NCBI GenBank assembly: GCA_001695595.3
Contig: MBPM02000047.1
Span: 496,001-560,000 of the forward strand
Length of the DNA: 64,000 nucleotides
From: Plasmopara viticola
Taxonomy: Eukaryota; Oomycota; Peronosporomycetes; Peronosporales; Peronosporaceae
Reading direction: 5' to 3'
Shown one piece after another: positions 1 to 11,213 of this stretch; within the stretch, counting starts at the first letter, position 1, and the number at the start of each line of letters is the position of its first letter. The translations under genes and the position numbers were made by a program. The notes beneath the pieces are model-generated. The model was given only the letters and a program-made list of their open reading frames with translations, ran no database searches and was not told the DNA's origin.

Positions 1-503
1 AGGTCATCTATAGGCGATACGCGTCGCTCTTTTTTATCGTTGGCGTCAAGGATGACGACTCGGAGGTACGCGAGTTGAAAGTAATATAGTTCTGGGCTAG
101 CGATTGTTTAACAGAAACGTTATAGAATGAATTGGGCATTTTGGAATTTATTCACGCGCTCGTTGAGACGATGGACAAGTATTTCGAAAGTGTGGTACGT
201 TCAGGTTTGAAAGCCAGTGTTAAAGAAATTGGCATAACTGGGCATTTGCTGTTACTGTCGCGTTTGTTGTCAAATATGTGTTGTATTTACGTTGACAGTG
301 TGAGCTCGACGTAAGTGTTGTATTTTAACAGAGCTAGACCCCCTTTTCGTACTTCCTGGTTCTAACATCGTCGCGTTCAGATCATGTTCAATTTGGAGAA
401 GGCGCATTTTATATTAGACGAGATGGTTATGAATGGATACATCGTGGAGACAAACAAGATTTCTATCCTCAAGCCTATTCACTTGATGGAGAAGGCTTCG
501 TAG
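1..503 (+). CDS. AP4S1: AP-4 adaptor complex subunit sigma (C-terminal part, 5' end outside window)
   Basis: Small (sigma) chain of the AP-4 coat, which sorts cargo at the trans-Golgi network. I read four exons: 1-65, 126-194, 299-310 and 381-503, with GT-AG introns of 60, 104 and 70 nt. The first exon gives KVIYRRYASLFFIVGV. The second gives NELGILEFIHALVETMDKYF. The third is a 12-nt micro-exon encoding CELD. The fourth gives IMFNLEKAHFILDEMVMNG and ends EKAS-stop. ETMDKYF, CELDIMF, the EMVMNG segment and the terminal KAS fit sigma-4 of plants and animals better than sigma-1, -2 or -3; this is from memory of the families, not a search. The N-terminal longin part lies left of the window. Exon joins are inferred from frame and splice signals. 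Confidence 0.85.
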
Positions 504-2181
504 TGTCCCTGAGACTAAAGTGGCTGGCTCCACAGGGAACGGCCGTAATAAAGCCGAGTGGTCAATAAGAGGCGAGTATAATTGTGGCCTTCTTGTACTT
601 AAACTGCGACTCTGCGTCTTCAGTATTAAGCATGTCGTTTTTGTATGGTGCACTGTGCTGACCTGAACTCTGTAGCCGGGAAGTGTTCAAGCGATCTGGC
701 GGGCCGTCCATGGCAATGTCGGACCCAGCACGCTTGCGATATCATAGGATCGTTTGATAACTTCACGTATGCCGCCACTTTCATCTTCTCTGCAGGCAGA
801 CGACAATTGTTGGGTCAGCTTGCGTCGTTTCGCATGCTCTTAAATATAGAAGAATGATTTCTGTATCGTTAGTTGGCGACCGCGCAAGTAGCATCCTTAA
901 CACCAGGAAAGCTTCGCCTGTTTTTCATTATCACACGATGATGACGTCTGGAAGGCAAAGCTTGATCAAAATATTCTCCACTTTGATTACCATCCACACT
1001 GCTAACAAGAACACACCATCTGGGATGGGAGTTGTCTGACAAGACGAAGATTTCCGCTTGTCTAGCCAGATTGAGACCGTAGCAAAAAAAACGCTATAAT
1101 TTCTTTTCTCTTTTCACGCCAAGCACACAAAACTTGAGTTCAATAAGCACAGCACACGTCGAGTATAGCGTTGGCGCAGCTACTCCTTGTAGAGCATAAC
1201 TCTTTGGCCGCTCGCATGGATGATGCTATCCCACTCGATTGCTCGAAGTGGAGTTGAATCTTTACTCGCAAATGGAACCACACCTACCAGCTCCATATAC
1301 ATGTTGAGTTCCTGAAAAAGTCTTCTTGCCTTTGCTGTAACATTTACCCAGAAATTGTTAGCATCAATTTCTCGCTTCAACACCCATAGCGTCTAGGGGT
1401 TTCACCCTGACGTAATACTCTTCTTCGAGCTAAAAGTCCCCAACGCACTTTATTACATTGAGCTTCAATTACTTCCTCCTTATACGCGGTGTCGATAATA
1501 AGTTATACACCGTTCGTCTCTGTCAAGTACAGCGTCAATACGCTCAATGAAAACGGGAAGCGATCGCAGTACTATTGATTGTCAAATACGACCTTCTACA
1601 GCGCTTCTGACTCATTGTCACTGGAGAGCGATGATGCCTTGTCCTGTTGCCGTACGATTCAACATATCCAGAAAAGCTTCTACCCGGAACGTTACTATTG
1701 TCAGAGATCGACAAAAGTGATTTTAAAAGTGAAGGTTGGATATTAAACCGCAAACATATTAAAGTGACTGTTAGGTGGGAGGGGTCTCACTGCACTTAGG
1801 CATGCAAAATTGTTTTCGATTTCTGAGGGTTCGTGAACAGCCCCTGGTCATAAAGGGATCGACGTGCTATTTTGATTGCATCCTGAAGACTGATTTGATC
1901 AATCAATTAAACACCGTAATGTACTATGCAAACCTACCGCGAATTACCATTTTTTTAATCGTTTTTCGGTACCACAGAATGTCGATAAGTGTTGTCTGAA
2001 TGTCGCTCGATATGAGGCATACATAAACCTTCCAATCGCATAAATTAAGTATACTAAGGCCTAGTTGTTAGTGTCTCTTCGCTTGTGACAAGATCATCCG
2101 CGAGGGGGCCGTCCACGACCCAACTGACGAATCTCCAGGCGAGGGTGTTCACGGCGAGTGATACAGTTAAACGCTGCCACC
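504..2181. other. Intergenic stretch with one decayed coding relic
   Basis: Holds the 3' flank of the AP-4 sigma gene and the 5' flank of the ENTH gene. Short open frames at 645-857 (+), 854-1039 (+) and 414-653 (-) have no recognisable motif and I do not call them. The only coding-looking material is the minus-strand relic listed separately at 1180-1745. Confidence 0.5.
1180..1745 (-). pseudogene. Decayed protein-coding relic, family not recognised
   Basis: Read right to left on the minus strand, protein-like sequence moves between frames. A stretch around 1700-1620 contains VEAFLDMLNRTATGQGI. One around 1570-1490 contains FIERIDAVLDRDERCITYY. One around 1480-1400 contains EEVIEAQCNKVRWGLLARR. 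The last, 1392-1180, contains REIDANNFWVNVTAKARRLF and ends MLYKE-stop. The pieces are rich in Arg, Trp and charged residues and look like consecutive parts of one protein interrupted by frame changes and in-frame stops near 1640-1590. Short introns could explain some breaks (there is a possible acceptor CCCCTAG near 1393), but the stops favour a pseudogene. I do not recognise the family. Confidence 0.4.
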
Positions 2182-4472
2182 ATGGATCGCTTTGCACTAG
2201 ACAAGCTCAAAAATGTCATGGATGACGCGTATGTTTAAATAGCTCCTTTCTCTATGGAAATTCCTGGATCGTCAAGTTTCTTTAAATGTGCTCGGTAATT
2301 GCAGGAAGAGCGCCGTCAAGGCCAAAATGGGTACGGACGTGGAGCGTAAAATGGAGGAGGCTTTATCCAATAAAAATTGGGGTGCATCTAGCACGCTGCT
2401 TAACGATATCGCACAGCTCACCTACGACTTGTACGGAGCTGTCCGGCCTCTTATGTACTCTTATACTGACTTTCATTTGTAGTGAGTCTTACGGCCTCAT
2501 CATGCGCAAGATTTGGGAGGCGCTAGACGCTGAGGGCCGCCAGTGGCGAACCGTTTATAAGGCGCTGAGCTTGTTGGATAACCTGATAAAGAACGGCACG
2601 GAGCGCGTGATTGAGAACGCACGCGACCACATGTTTAAGTTACGCCATCTCTCAGGCTTCTCATACCACGACGGATCCGTCGACCGTGGTACCGGAGGTG
2701 AGCAGCGAGCAAATTACTGAGTTAAGGCCAATTATAACGTGCAATTTCTAAGTCCGTGACAAAGCCAAGCAGCTCGTGGATATGTTGAACGACAACGATA
2801 TGATACGCACGGAACGTGAGAAGGCTGGACGTCTACGGAACAAGTACGTGGGTATCGGTAGCGGTATTGGTGGTGGTATGGGGGGAGGCTACAGTGGCAG
2901 TAACAACTTCAGCGGTGGAGGTGGTTATAGTGGAGGAGTTGGCTACAGTGCTGGTGGTGGGGGTGGTTACACTGGTAGCAGTGGTTACAGCGGAGGTGAA
3001 AATACTAGTTACAGTGGCGGTGGTGGCAGCTATGTTGGCAGCGGAGGCGACTCAAAGGGACACCAAGAGAAGGATAAAAATTACTCGAGCCGCTACGCTG
3101 ATGACGATCGTGGTATGCTGTCAAGTAGGGATTTACAATATCAAACCGTTTATTCTAACGTGTGAGTGAAAAGGTGATGGAAGCGACGGATCGGAGTCGG
3201 AAGAGGAAGCACGTTCTAAGCGACGAACGGCATCTTCAAAGCGTAAAGCTGCGGCAAAGAAGAAAGAGGTTTTGTTTATCACGTATTTTTGAAATGTATA
3301 AGCGCTCATTTTGTCAATTATTAGGAGCCGGAATTAAAGGAGAAGCCCGCGGTGAAACCATCTTCTGCAGAACCATCTCTTTTAGACAGTGATTTTTTTA
3401 CCGCTGCTCCCGTTGCAGGTACGCTATCTCATTTGTGCTCGTTTAGCGACATCGTTCTTGATATCGATTTGCAACGTTTTTAGCACCTGTAGCAAACACG
3501 TTTGATCCGTTCGCGCCGGTATCTGCTGTCCCTGCAGCGGTTCCACAAACTGCATCATTTGCTGCATTTGGGAATTCTGCACCAGCACCCCAGCAGACTT
3601 TTCAGGCCTTCGGCCTCGCACAACCGCAACAACAACAACAGCAACAGCACCACCAACAGCAGCAGCAACAAGCCACATTTAATGCATTCGGAAACGTCGC
3701 TGCTTCTACTCAAGGGAGCTTGCAACAATTCGATGCTTTCTCTAATGTATCGGCTCAGCAGGGATTAAACGCGTTTGGGCAGCAAGCTAACACTGGGACT
3801 TCTCTAGGTTCTGCATTTAATCAGCAGCAGTTTGGAAAGTTTGGAAATTTGCAAGGTGGAATGCAGAGCGGGATGCAACAGCAACCTATGTATGGAATGC
3901 AAAGTCGAGCAGCTTCTAATACTGGTGCAAGTCAGCCACCTTCAACTGTGGAGGAAAAGAAAAGTACTGATGCGTGGGGAGCTGGCTCTTCACTTTTTAA
4001 TCTTAACAATCTCGGAAATTCCACCAGTTGCAATCCAAGCAATGCCGGTCGCCCTGGGCAGCAGCAAGCCAATGTGGGTCACAACAGCTTCAGTGGTTTG
4101 GACACTCTTGCTGGTATGCCTAGCAAGCCTGCTATGGGAAGGGCTGGTGGTGCGAACACAATGGGTGAATTGAACTACGGCGGTAGTTCGGCCTTAAATC
4201 ACGGTGGAATACAGCAGCAGTCTTATGGTCAAACTATGGGAACGATGGGAATGGGTGGCATGCAGCCTCAACAGATGATGGGAGGCATGCAGCCTCAACA
4301 AATGATGGGAAGCATGCAGCCTCAAAATATGATGGGAGGCATGAGCATGCAGCCAGGAATGGGCATGCAACAGTCTGGCATGGGCATGATGAACCAGGGA
4401 GGTTTCGGTGCTATGCAGCAACAGCAACAGCGTCAACAGCAGGCGTTTAACCAGTTTGGCAAATTTGGCTGA
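2182..4472 (+). CDS. Epsin-like ENTH domain protein (7 exons, 641 aa)
   Basis: Membrane-bending clathrin accessory protein. Exons: 2182-2228, 2305-2430, 2483-2697, 2753-3112, 3174-3268, 3325-3418, 3484-4472; all introns are 52-76 nt and GT-AG, and the frame is kept throughout. The start sits in a GCCACCATGG context. Residues 1-160 form an ENTH domain with WGASSTLLNDIAQLTYD, LIMRKIWEAL, WRTVYKALSLLDNLIKNGTE and VRDKAKQLVDML. Residues about 162-232 are Gly/Ser/Tyr-rich (GGYSGG-like repeats). An acidic then basic linker follows, then a DPF adaptor-binding motif (NTFDPFAP, about 317). The tail is Gln-rich (3628-3672) with Met/Gln/Gly repeats (GGMQPQQMM, 4250-4330). No NPF motif was seen. The fourth intron has a perfect CTAAC branch site. 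It lies co-directional with and 1.7 kb from AP-4 sigma, so an AP-4-associated ENTH protein is possible. Confidence 0.88.
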
Positions 4473-4935
4473 AGTGGTGCGACAGGGTCATGCTGACTTT
4501 GGAAAGTTTTTATCACTTAACAATGACAGCTAGCATGAAAGAGTGGCAAGTTGATGCCTATTGTCCAAACAATTAGACGAAGAGACTTCAGCTATGAGGA
4601 GGATGTCAGTAATGCTTTTGCACAATGAAATAATCAACATGCGTACAAGTGTGATATTTTGTCCTTTTAACAGCTATACTGATCCTATGTATAGAGATTG
4701 GAGCGTTTCGATTAAGCTTTTTCGCAATCTGCTGCGACGCTAGAGATGACGGACGAGACACGCGTGGATATGTCTACCCTAAACTCCCACTTACCACAGC
4801 TTCCTTCTTGAAAAAGCTACGAATTTGCTCTGCTTTTGCTAAGCTGCACATAAGAGGCAGCAACATTTTCAAGAATGCTGCAGCCCGTTGTGCTCCAGTT
4901 GTAGCATGAAGCATATTACAAATAGATCGCTTTTC
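4473..4935. other. Convergent intergenic region
   Basis: Lies between the 3' ends of the ENTH gene and the minus-strand gene at 4936-5787. A 60-codon frame at 4561-4743 lacks any recognisable feature. I see no RNA gene or repeat here. Confidence 0.5.
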
Positions 4936-5787
4936 TCATGAACACGCTGAGAGATGACCATGCTTATTCGCGTACAGTGCGTTCTGCGGAGAATGCGGCT
5001 GACTCGTACATCCAGAGGCATCCTCCATCACTTGGTCCTGCTCAATTTTTTTTTTGGCTGCTAACGTCTGAGAGTCCTCTCCGCTGACGCTTCTACTGCG
5101 TAATACTTTTTCCGCGGTCGTTGCCAAGATGTTAATTTGACTCGACGTTTTTTTTAAACTTGACCTTTGTTCGTCTTCTCCATCTGCTGTATGAACAGAT
5201 TTGCGTTTTTTAAGTCCTTCCGGATACTTGTTTAAAATACTAAACGCGGACATAATGCGCAAGTGTCCAGGTATGGAAAATCGAGCTTGAGGCCTTCTCC
5301 TGTATTCTCGTTTAGAAAGCGGCGAGTGCACGGCGTGACAGTCTTCGACGTCCTCCATGGCTGTGACCTCCAATTCGTCCACACTCATTGTGACATCCCC
5401 GTCCTCTTTTTGACTACTGATTTTTAGTTGTCTTGATTGTTGCTTAGACTTGTATTGCTTGCGCAAAACGTCACGAGGCTGCGGGGACGAAGGCGGCGTA
5501 TTTGGACGCTCTGAAAGCAGTAGCGGAAAAATTTTAAAGTGCTCGTTTGGAAGCCCATTAAAGTGTCCACGACGACGCTCTTCATCTTCTCGCTGTGTAT
5601 CTTTTCTTTCTCCAACATGGTGCCGTCCTACAGCGATGCGGGCGAGCTTCTCACGTAGCAACAGCATGTCTTCGTGGTCACGCACAAGTGAGTTGCGGTG
5701 CGGTTTTGAGTTTATGCTAACTCCAACACCAGATTTTAGCGAACTGCTACTTTTGCAAAACATCGGACTCGACGGTGCGGCCATCAT
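4936..5787 (-). CDS. Hypothetical protein, 283 aa, Ser/Pro-rich, single exon
   Basis: I do not recognise this gene. The start is the first of two adjacent ATGs (MMAAPSSPMF), with an in-frame stop four codons upstream. The protein is hydrophilic, with no signal peptide or membrane segment. Residues 35-75 are charged (REKLARIAVGRHHVGERK, then EDEERRR). There are many SP/TP sites (PSSP, NTPPSSPQP, HSPLS, PHSP), suggesting proline-directed phosphorylation. An acidic segment (DELEVTAMEDVEDCH) precedes a basic one (KREYRRRPQARFSIPG). Lys-rich stretches near residues 190-210 and 240-250 could be nuclear signals. Function is unknown; a regulatory, largely disordered protein is the most that can be said. 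It converges on the ENTH gene. Confidence 0.6.
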   Translation of the reverse strand: MMAAPSSPMFCKSSSSLKSGVGVSINSKPHRNSLVRDHEDMLLLREKLARIAVGRHHVGERKDTQREDEERRRGHFNGLPNEHFKIFPLLLSERPNTPPSSPQPRDVLRKQYKSKQQSRQLKISSQKEDGDVTMSVDELEVTAMEDVEDCHAVHSPLSKREYRRRPQARFSIPGHLRIMSAFSILNKYPEGLKKRKSVHTADGEDEQRSSLKKTSSQINILATTAEKVLRSRSVSGEDSQTLAAKKKIEQDQVMEDASGCTSQPHSPQNALYANKHGHLSACS

Positions 5788-7626
5788 GGCTGAAGGGACT
5801 TAGATACAGGGAGTGCTGCAGTGAATCGAGCACCTCCAAAAAGAGCCGTTCTTCCGCCGAATTTTGTTAACAAAGTTGCTGTATGGTGTGACACAGAAAT
5901 TGTGCAACTTGCTGCTACCTATTTTTCTTATCACATTACTATCCGATAGAATATGAATAAAGGGTACCGTTCATGTAATAAAAGGAAGCAGATGGTGCGA
6001 CAAACAAGAAGCGCACATTCTAGCAGTTGATGGAGTGAGCTTCAGCACTCTGGGCTATTCATTCAATTCAGAGGTAGGATATTCATTGAGACCTGTTATG
6101 TTCACTCTAAATTAAAATCGTGAACAGCTGTATTGTGATCTTATACAGATGTCTGTTACTACCAGGCGATGGTATAGGAGAGTTCGGTCGGTTCGACTAC
6201 GTACCGGGGATTATGCACCACAGATGATCTTCTCGTCGGATAGAGCGCTGTCATCTTGCATTTGCTGTTTGCCATCACTTACGACACATACTGCATTACT
6301 GCGTAGCAGACACCAAAATATAATTTAAGAACAACCGAAGCGCGCCACATACGTACCAAATGCAAGAGAGATACAGGTATTTGCCCTCGCTTATAAGGCT
6401 TGTCTATCATGTACACTCTCATGAATATAGCCGGTCGACGCTCACACTAACTAATTAATAAGTGCGAATTCCAAGCAGGGTCGCTTGATGCTTAAGGGGT
6501 ATCAATGCGACTAAAGAGCATGCTGCAATGAGAGATGATGAAACAAGTCTCATATGTACTCGCCGAAGCAATCACTTGAGATTGCCACTTCATCAGTAGT
6601 TTTCTTACTAATTGTCGATTTCTTCCTTGTTTGATGCAGATAAAGACACATACTCGTTTTTAGAAGTGCCAGATGTGTCAATAACAAACTTTATCCCGTT
6701 TCGTCGATTTGTCTTCAAAATTATTGTGTCGGACTTATTAATATATATGCTAAATTGCCATACGCTGATCCAGTATCACTTGCACCGGGACCTTTATTTA
6801 AGATGTGGCGAACAGAAATTCTGGAATAGATTAGTGATCCCCACCAATGTTAAAAAGTCGTCAGCAAAGCATATATCAGATCGCACGTCGTACGGCTCCT
6901 TCATGTCAAAAATTGTGTTTGAGCATTAATATCACGACATCCATCAAACTTTGTATATTCTTATGCTTACTACTGTGCGCTAGGGAGACAAAGTTTCGAG
7001 TAAAAACACTTTAAAACTAAGCCCGGAGCAGTAGAGTCGCCTTCATTTCGATATCACCCTGTTCGGGGACCGAGTTTCTGTCGTTTTTATACACGGACAT
7101 ACTCTCGTATATACTATCTGAGTCAATTGTTGCAATGTCTGCAGGATAATTTTGCATGTGATGGTGTTCACAGCCATACACCATATAAGTGTATTGCTGT
7201 TGGTATATGTACAACATGCTAACCCAACATCGTTCGCAATATTACTACAGCAGTTGTCAGTAAAGTGTCATTACTCGTGTGGACCTACTCTCTTTAATTA
7301 CTTCAGCTATACTCGTTTAAGCAGATGCCAAACTTAACACCTCACTTGGACGGCAAAATGTCCGGGGTGATATAAACTTCCAACTAATTAAACACAAATG
7401 TGAGGATTATGGACTTCCAACAGCTTGTCGATGCTGATAGGATCTATAGAAGAGTCAACCCGCGAACCTCAAGTTTGATCCTTTAATAGGTCTTACTGGT
7501 TCTCACATATTTGACCAATCAATCGTACATGTCACCAACCAGTATGTGATGGAAATTAATGAGAAGGCGTTATCTTTGCTTAAAGTACCACCAATTTTGA
7601 GTTTTTGCTCATCTATGCAGAATGTT
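5788..7626. other. Gene-poor spacer before the repeat locus
   Basis: AT-rich sequence with frequent stops in all frames. The longest frame (6612-6929) begins with TTG and shows no motif I know. A minus-strand frame at 7017-7217 is equally uninformative. No RNA gene, repeat or transposon end was recognised. Confidence 0.5.
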
Positions 7627-7801
7627 CACTGCTATATTAATACGGCTCTAGTCGGTCCATCCTGTATTACCTGAAAGCTTCATTCAAGACGAAAAATGTT
7701 AAGCGACGTGAAATAGCTAAATGGCGGTAGACGATAAAATTGGCAGCGCCTCAGTACCAGCCTTAAAGCAAACTTAGCAACAAAATCAGCGGCTCGATTT
7801 A

Positions 7802-7873
7802 TGCCTTCGCCCAGGATTGAACCGGGGACCTTTTGTTTACAAGACAGATGCTCTGCCACTGAGCCACACAGGT
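7802..7873 (-). tRNA. tRNA-Thr (TGT), block A copy 1, degenerate
   Basis: First base A, D-loop T to C, anticodon stem ACAAA, one T-stem change, acceptor 3' strand CGAAGGC. Probably inactive. Confidence 0.5.
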
Positions 7874-8119
7874 TTAACCTTAGGGGATACACTGACACTT
7901 TGACCATTTATCCACCGCCAAATGCTTGTATTTTCGCTCATCTTAGAAATTATCCGCGGCTATTTTAATATGGCTATAGCCGGTCCATCATGTATTACCC
8001 GAGAGGCTCTTCAGAGTCAGGAATTGGTTATCGATTGTAAGGCATTATTCGAATAAAACAGCAGTACCTCAGTACCAACGTTGAGGCAATCTTAGCAACA
8101 TAATCAGCGGCTCGATTTA

Positions 8120-8191
8120 TGCCTCCGCCCGGGATTGAACCGGGAACCTTCTGTTTACAAGACAGATGCTCTACCACTGAGCCACACAGGT
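8120..8191 (-). tRNA. tRNA-Thr (TGT), block A copy 2
   Basis: First base A instead of G and one variable-loop change; the other arms match the consensus. Confidence 0.65.
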
Positions 8192-8436
8192 TCAACCATA
8201 CGGAATACACGGACACTCCAACCATTTATCACACGCTAACTTCTTGCGTTTGCGCTCATCTTTGAAGATTATCCGCGGCTATTTTGAAATGGCTATAGTC
8301 GGTCCATCATGTATTACCCGAAGCCTCTTCCAAAATAAATACTGGTTAGCGACTGCAGGGCAATAATAAAAAGAACAACAATACCTCGGTACCAACGTTG
8401 AGGCAATCTTAGCAACATAGTCAGCGGCTCGAGTTA

Positions 8437-8506
8437 TGCCTCCGCCCGGGATTGAACCGAAGACTCTCTGTTTACAATACAGATGCTTCCACTGAATCAC
8501 ACAGGT
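8437..8506 (-). pseudogene. tRNA-Thr pseudogene, block A copy 3
   Basis: Two bases are missing from the D arm and the T stem is damaged. LINE-1 begins at its 5' boundary. Confidence 0.65.
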
Positions 8507-8614
8507 AACTTCTTCATTTGCCGGCTAGCTCACAAGTTGACTCTCCAGAAGAGCCTGTCACCTTTAAGCCTCCTAGCTCCCCATCCCATCCGCCTCTCTC
8601 TCCCGCCCATCGCG

Positions 8615-11213
8615 ATGGAGAATCCAGCTGCTGCCCCTTCTTTCCCCCGTGCCGACCCGATCGACCCTGTCGTACTTGGTCCGGCTCTTCCGTCTGCACC
8701 CAGCATACTGTGCCGAAACCGGCTCAGCCGATCTTCTCGCTGTCGTTCATGACGCTGGCAACAACCCTGTGGGGCTCTCGCTCTCTGCTCCCTCGGCCCA
8801 ACTTGCGCCTCCGTCACCTCCTCTCTCCGCTCCCCGTGTCGCTAGGAGTGGTAAAAGTGCGGAGCTTGCTGACGACAGCGACATGACCGAACCGCTTCTG
8901 TCGTTCCAGGTAGATTCGCCTGACCACGACGCCGCGATACCCACACTTCCGCGGACTGCTGATGCTGGCACGACCTATGGCACTGACCCGCGACCGACAA
9001 TGGCCGATCTACTCTTCCAGCAAGAACTCTTCGCCGCGACCATGCAACTGTCTCCGACGCGTATAAACTTCGAAGCCTCTCGCGATAGACATCGAAGCGA
9101 TTGAACGTCAGTACGCTGCCGGTGGCGACTGGTCTGGCATCGCCGCTCGCATTGGTCAGTCCCGCCCGTACCCAATCCCGCGCGCCAAGTTTGATATGGT
9201 GATCGAGACGGGCAAAGAGTTCGCAAAGACCCCGCTGCAAAAGATCATGGCTGTACTCGTCGGCACCAGCCACGGGACCCGGCGCTGAGCCAGCTGTACG
9301 AGGAATATTCAGTCGGCCAAGTGTCCAAGATGCCGGGTGGTAATCTGCGCCTCAAGGAGAAAACCTAGGCCGCGTGTATGAAGATCGAGCGGACGGCCGT
9401 CAGCGTCCTCGGTGGCGTGTACCCGTTCAAGCCTTTCGACGTCCTTGCGAACAAGGTTTTCTTAGACATCTCGAATGTCGACTCAGACTCGGACACGGAC
9501 CTGATCCTTCCCCGACTCTTTGACATGGGCTGCCAGCCGGTGTATGAAACGTTCCGCGACGTGAACTTGGCGACGGGCCTCAAGTCTGCGACTTGGCGCG
9601 TCTTCTTCCGCTCGGCCAAGTGTCCGCTGCCATTGAATTTTAACAGTTCGGTATGTGACCAAGTCATCTTCGACAATAAGCTGCATCCGGTGCACGGCAC
9701 AGACGCTCCATTCCAATCCAAGCATCTGCCGTTCGGCTATCGTTCGATCCACGGGATTGACTTAGGGACTTCGGAAACCAGTCCGCGTCGTTCATCCTTG
9801 ACGACGCCGGCGCCGAAGCCGGCGCTGAAGACCCCAAAGCCCCACCAAAGCACAGCACGAAGCCTCTCCAACCTGCGGCAACTCCACCAGCAGAAGCGGC
9901 CGTGCGTGCTGGACCTCGTTTCTCCTCACTGCGCAACGCCGTCAAGGCTGGAGAGAAGAGGGAAGGTCAGCTCCAGCCAAGAGCTCGCTTGGCCACAAAC
10001 CTGTGGCACACTATCTCGCGAAGAAGGTGATCGACATCGATGCCGTCCTATCTATCTCTACTTTTCAAGGATCGTTAGGCGGAATCTCGCCACCCTCGAG
10101 CCCGAAGTGCAAGCCGACAGAGATGCTGATGCTCACGGACGGCTCCACGATTGCCGAGAACAAGAAAAGACGCACGCGGGGAGGAGTCGACTTCTTCAGC
10201 ATGCTGACGAAGCATGTACCACGCCCGCTCGACGGAATCGCGACGAAGAACGACTTTGCGGAGCTCCAGACGATGTCCGCGTCGTTCCAGAGCTTCGACG
10301 CGGCCATCGACCCAAAGTACGGTTTATATAACCAGATCTATCCAGCCAAAGTAAAGATGCCGGAGGCGCTCAAGACGTCGAAAGAGACCGCTTTCTTCGT
10401 GGTGAAGTGCCACACCAAGATTTGAAACACAGCGAAAGCGCCTTTGTTGGTCGAAGTTGTGGAGTCGATGGTGAACGATGAGAACACTGCGCTGCTCGAC
10501 ACACTTCCCGAACTCCTTGCGGCGGCAGACGGCAAGGTGGACGGCACTGGAGAACGCTTCAAGCCCGGACCACGTGATGAAGGAACTTGTAGAGTCGGGT
10601 CCGTCGTTCAACAGCACGATGTCCCTCAAGATGGCTGAGAATGGCAACGAGATCGCCGAACTCGCCCAACTGCACATGGTCAACCGTGTGCTGAGCGCGA
10701 CGACGCCGAACGACGACGTCACGTTCAGTGCAAAGTGGAAGAAGCTGAGAGGGATTGCTGTGCCCTCGAAACGTCAATAGCTGCTCAAAGCGTGCGCGAA
10801 GTGGTGGACGGCGACGGACCAAGTTCGTGAGCTGTCCCGGTTCACTAAGGCGCTGAATGTGTCTGAGATCGCCCTGGTATCGGCGGCACCAACAATCTTC
10901 TTGAGCGATCACTGGGTTCAGTTCGTCACAGGCAAGCCACGTTTTTGGGTCCCAGCTCAACAAGCAAGACTGCTGCGCACCAATACCCTCTTAAACCGCT
11001 GCGCACCAATACCCTCTTAAACCGCTGCGATCGGATCTCGGCGCTCTCTGCATGGAGCACTGGAGCCGTGTTCAGTGGCAGGACTACCATCTCGACGAGC
11101 TTGAGGAGCTGCAAAAGCTTGAGGGAGAGTACCCGATTGACGAGTCGGTGTTGAAGCTCCAGGTTGCGGGCGACGGATCGGTGACACTAGGCGGCCTTGC
11201 CACCCATTGCTAA
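8615..11213 (+). pseudogene. LINE-1 ORF1 (nucleic-acid-binding protein), multiply broken
   Basis: Homologous to ORF1 of LINE-3: RPTMADLLFQQE (about 8990), DIEAIERQYAAGGDW (about 9090), GQVSKMPGGNLR (about 9320), ISNVDSDSDTDL (about 9470), CDQVIFDNKLHPVHG (about 9660). The frame changes near 9080 and 9275, there is a stop near 9367, and further changes follow after 9800. It ends THC-stop at 11213. A start at 8615 (MENPAAAPS) is plausible but is in a different frame from the next homologous segment. Confidence 0.75.

Larger units (their letters stand above)
7627..8506 (-). repeat. tRNA-Thr tandem array, block A (3 units, array edge)
   Basis: Left edge of the 317-bp array. Homology to the unit starts near 7627 (CTCTAGTCGGTCCATCCTG, cf. 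CTATAGTCGGTCCATCATG elsewhere). All three tRNA copies differ from the consensus, including G to A at the first base, as expected of units at an array margin that escape homogenisation. The block ends at the LINE-1 insertion. Confidence 0.85.

Noticed and set aside
645..857. Possible 70-codon gene (MVHCADLNSVAGK...)
   Set aside because: No motif and no splice or homology evidence; it lies in the AP-4 sigma 3' flank.
4561..4743. 60-codon ORF
   Set aside because: Short, no recognisable feature, between two convergent genes.
6612..6929. 105-codon ORF in the AT-rich spacer
   Set aside because: Begins with TTG, composition like the noncoding surroundings, no motif recognised.
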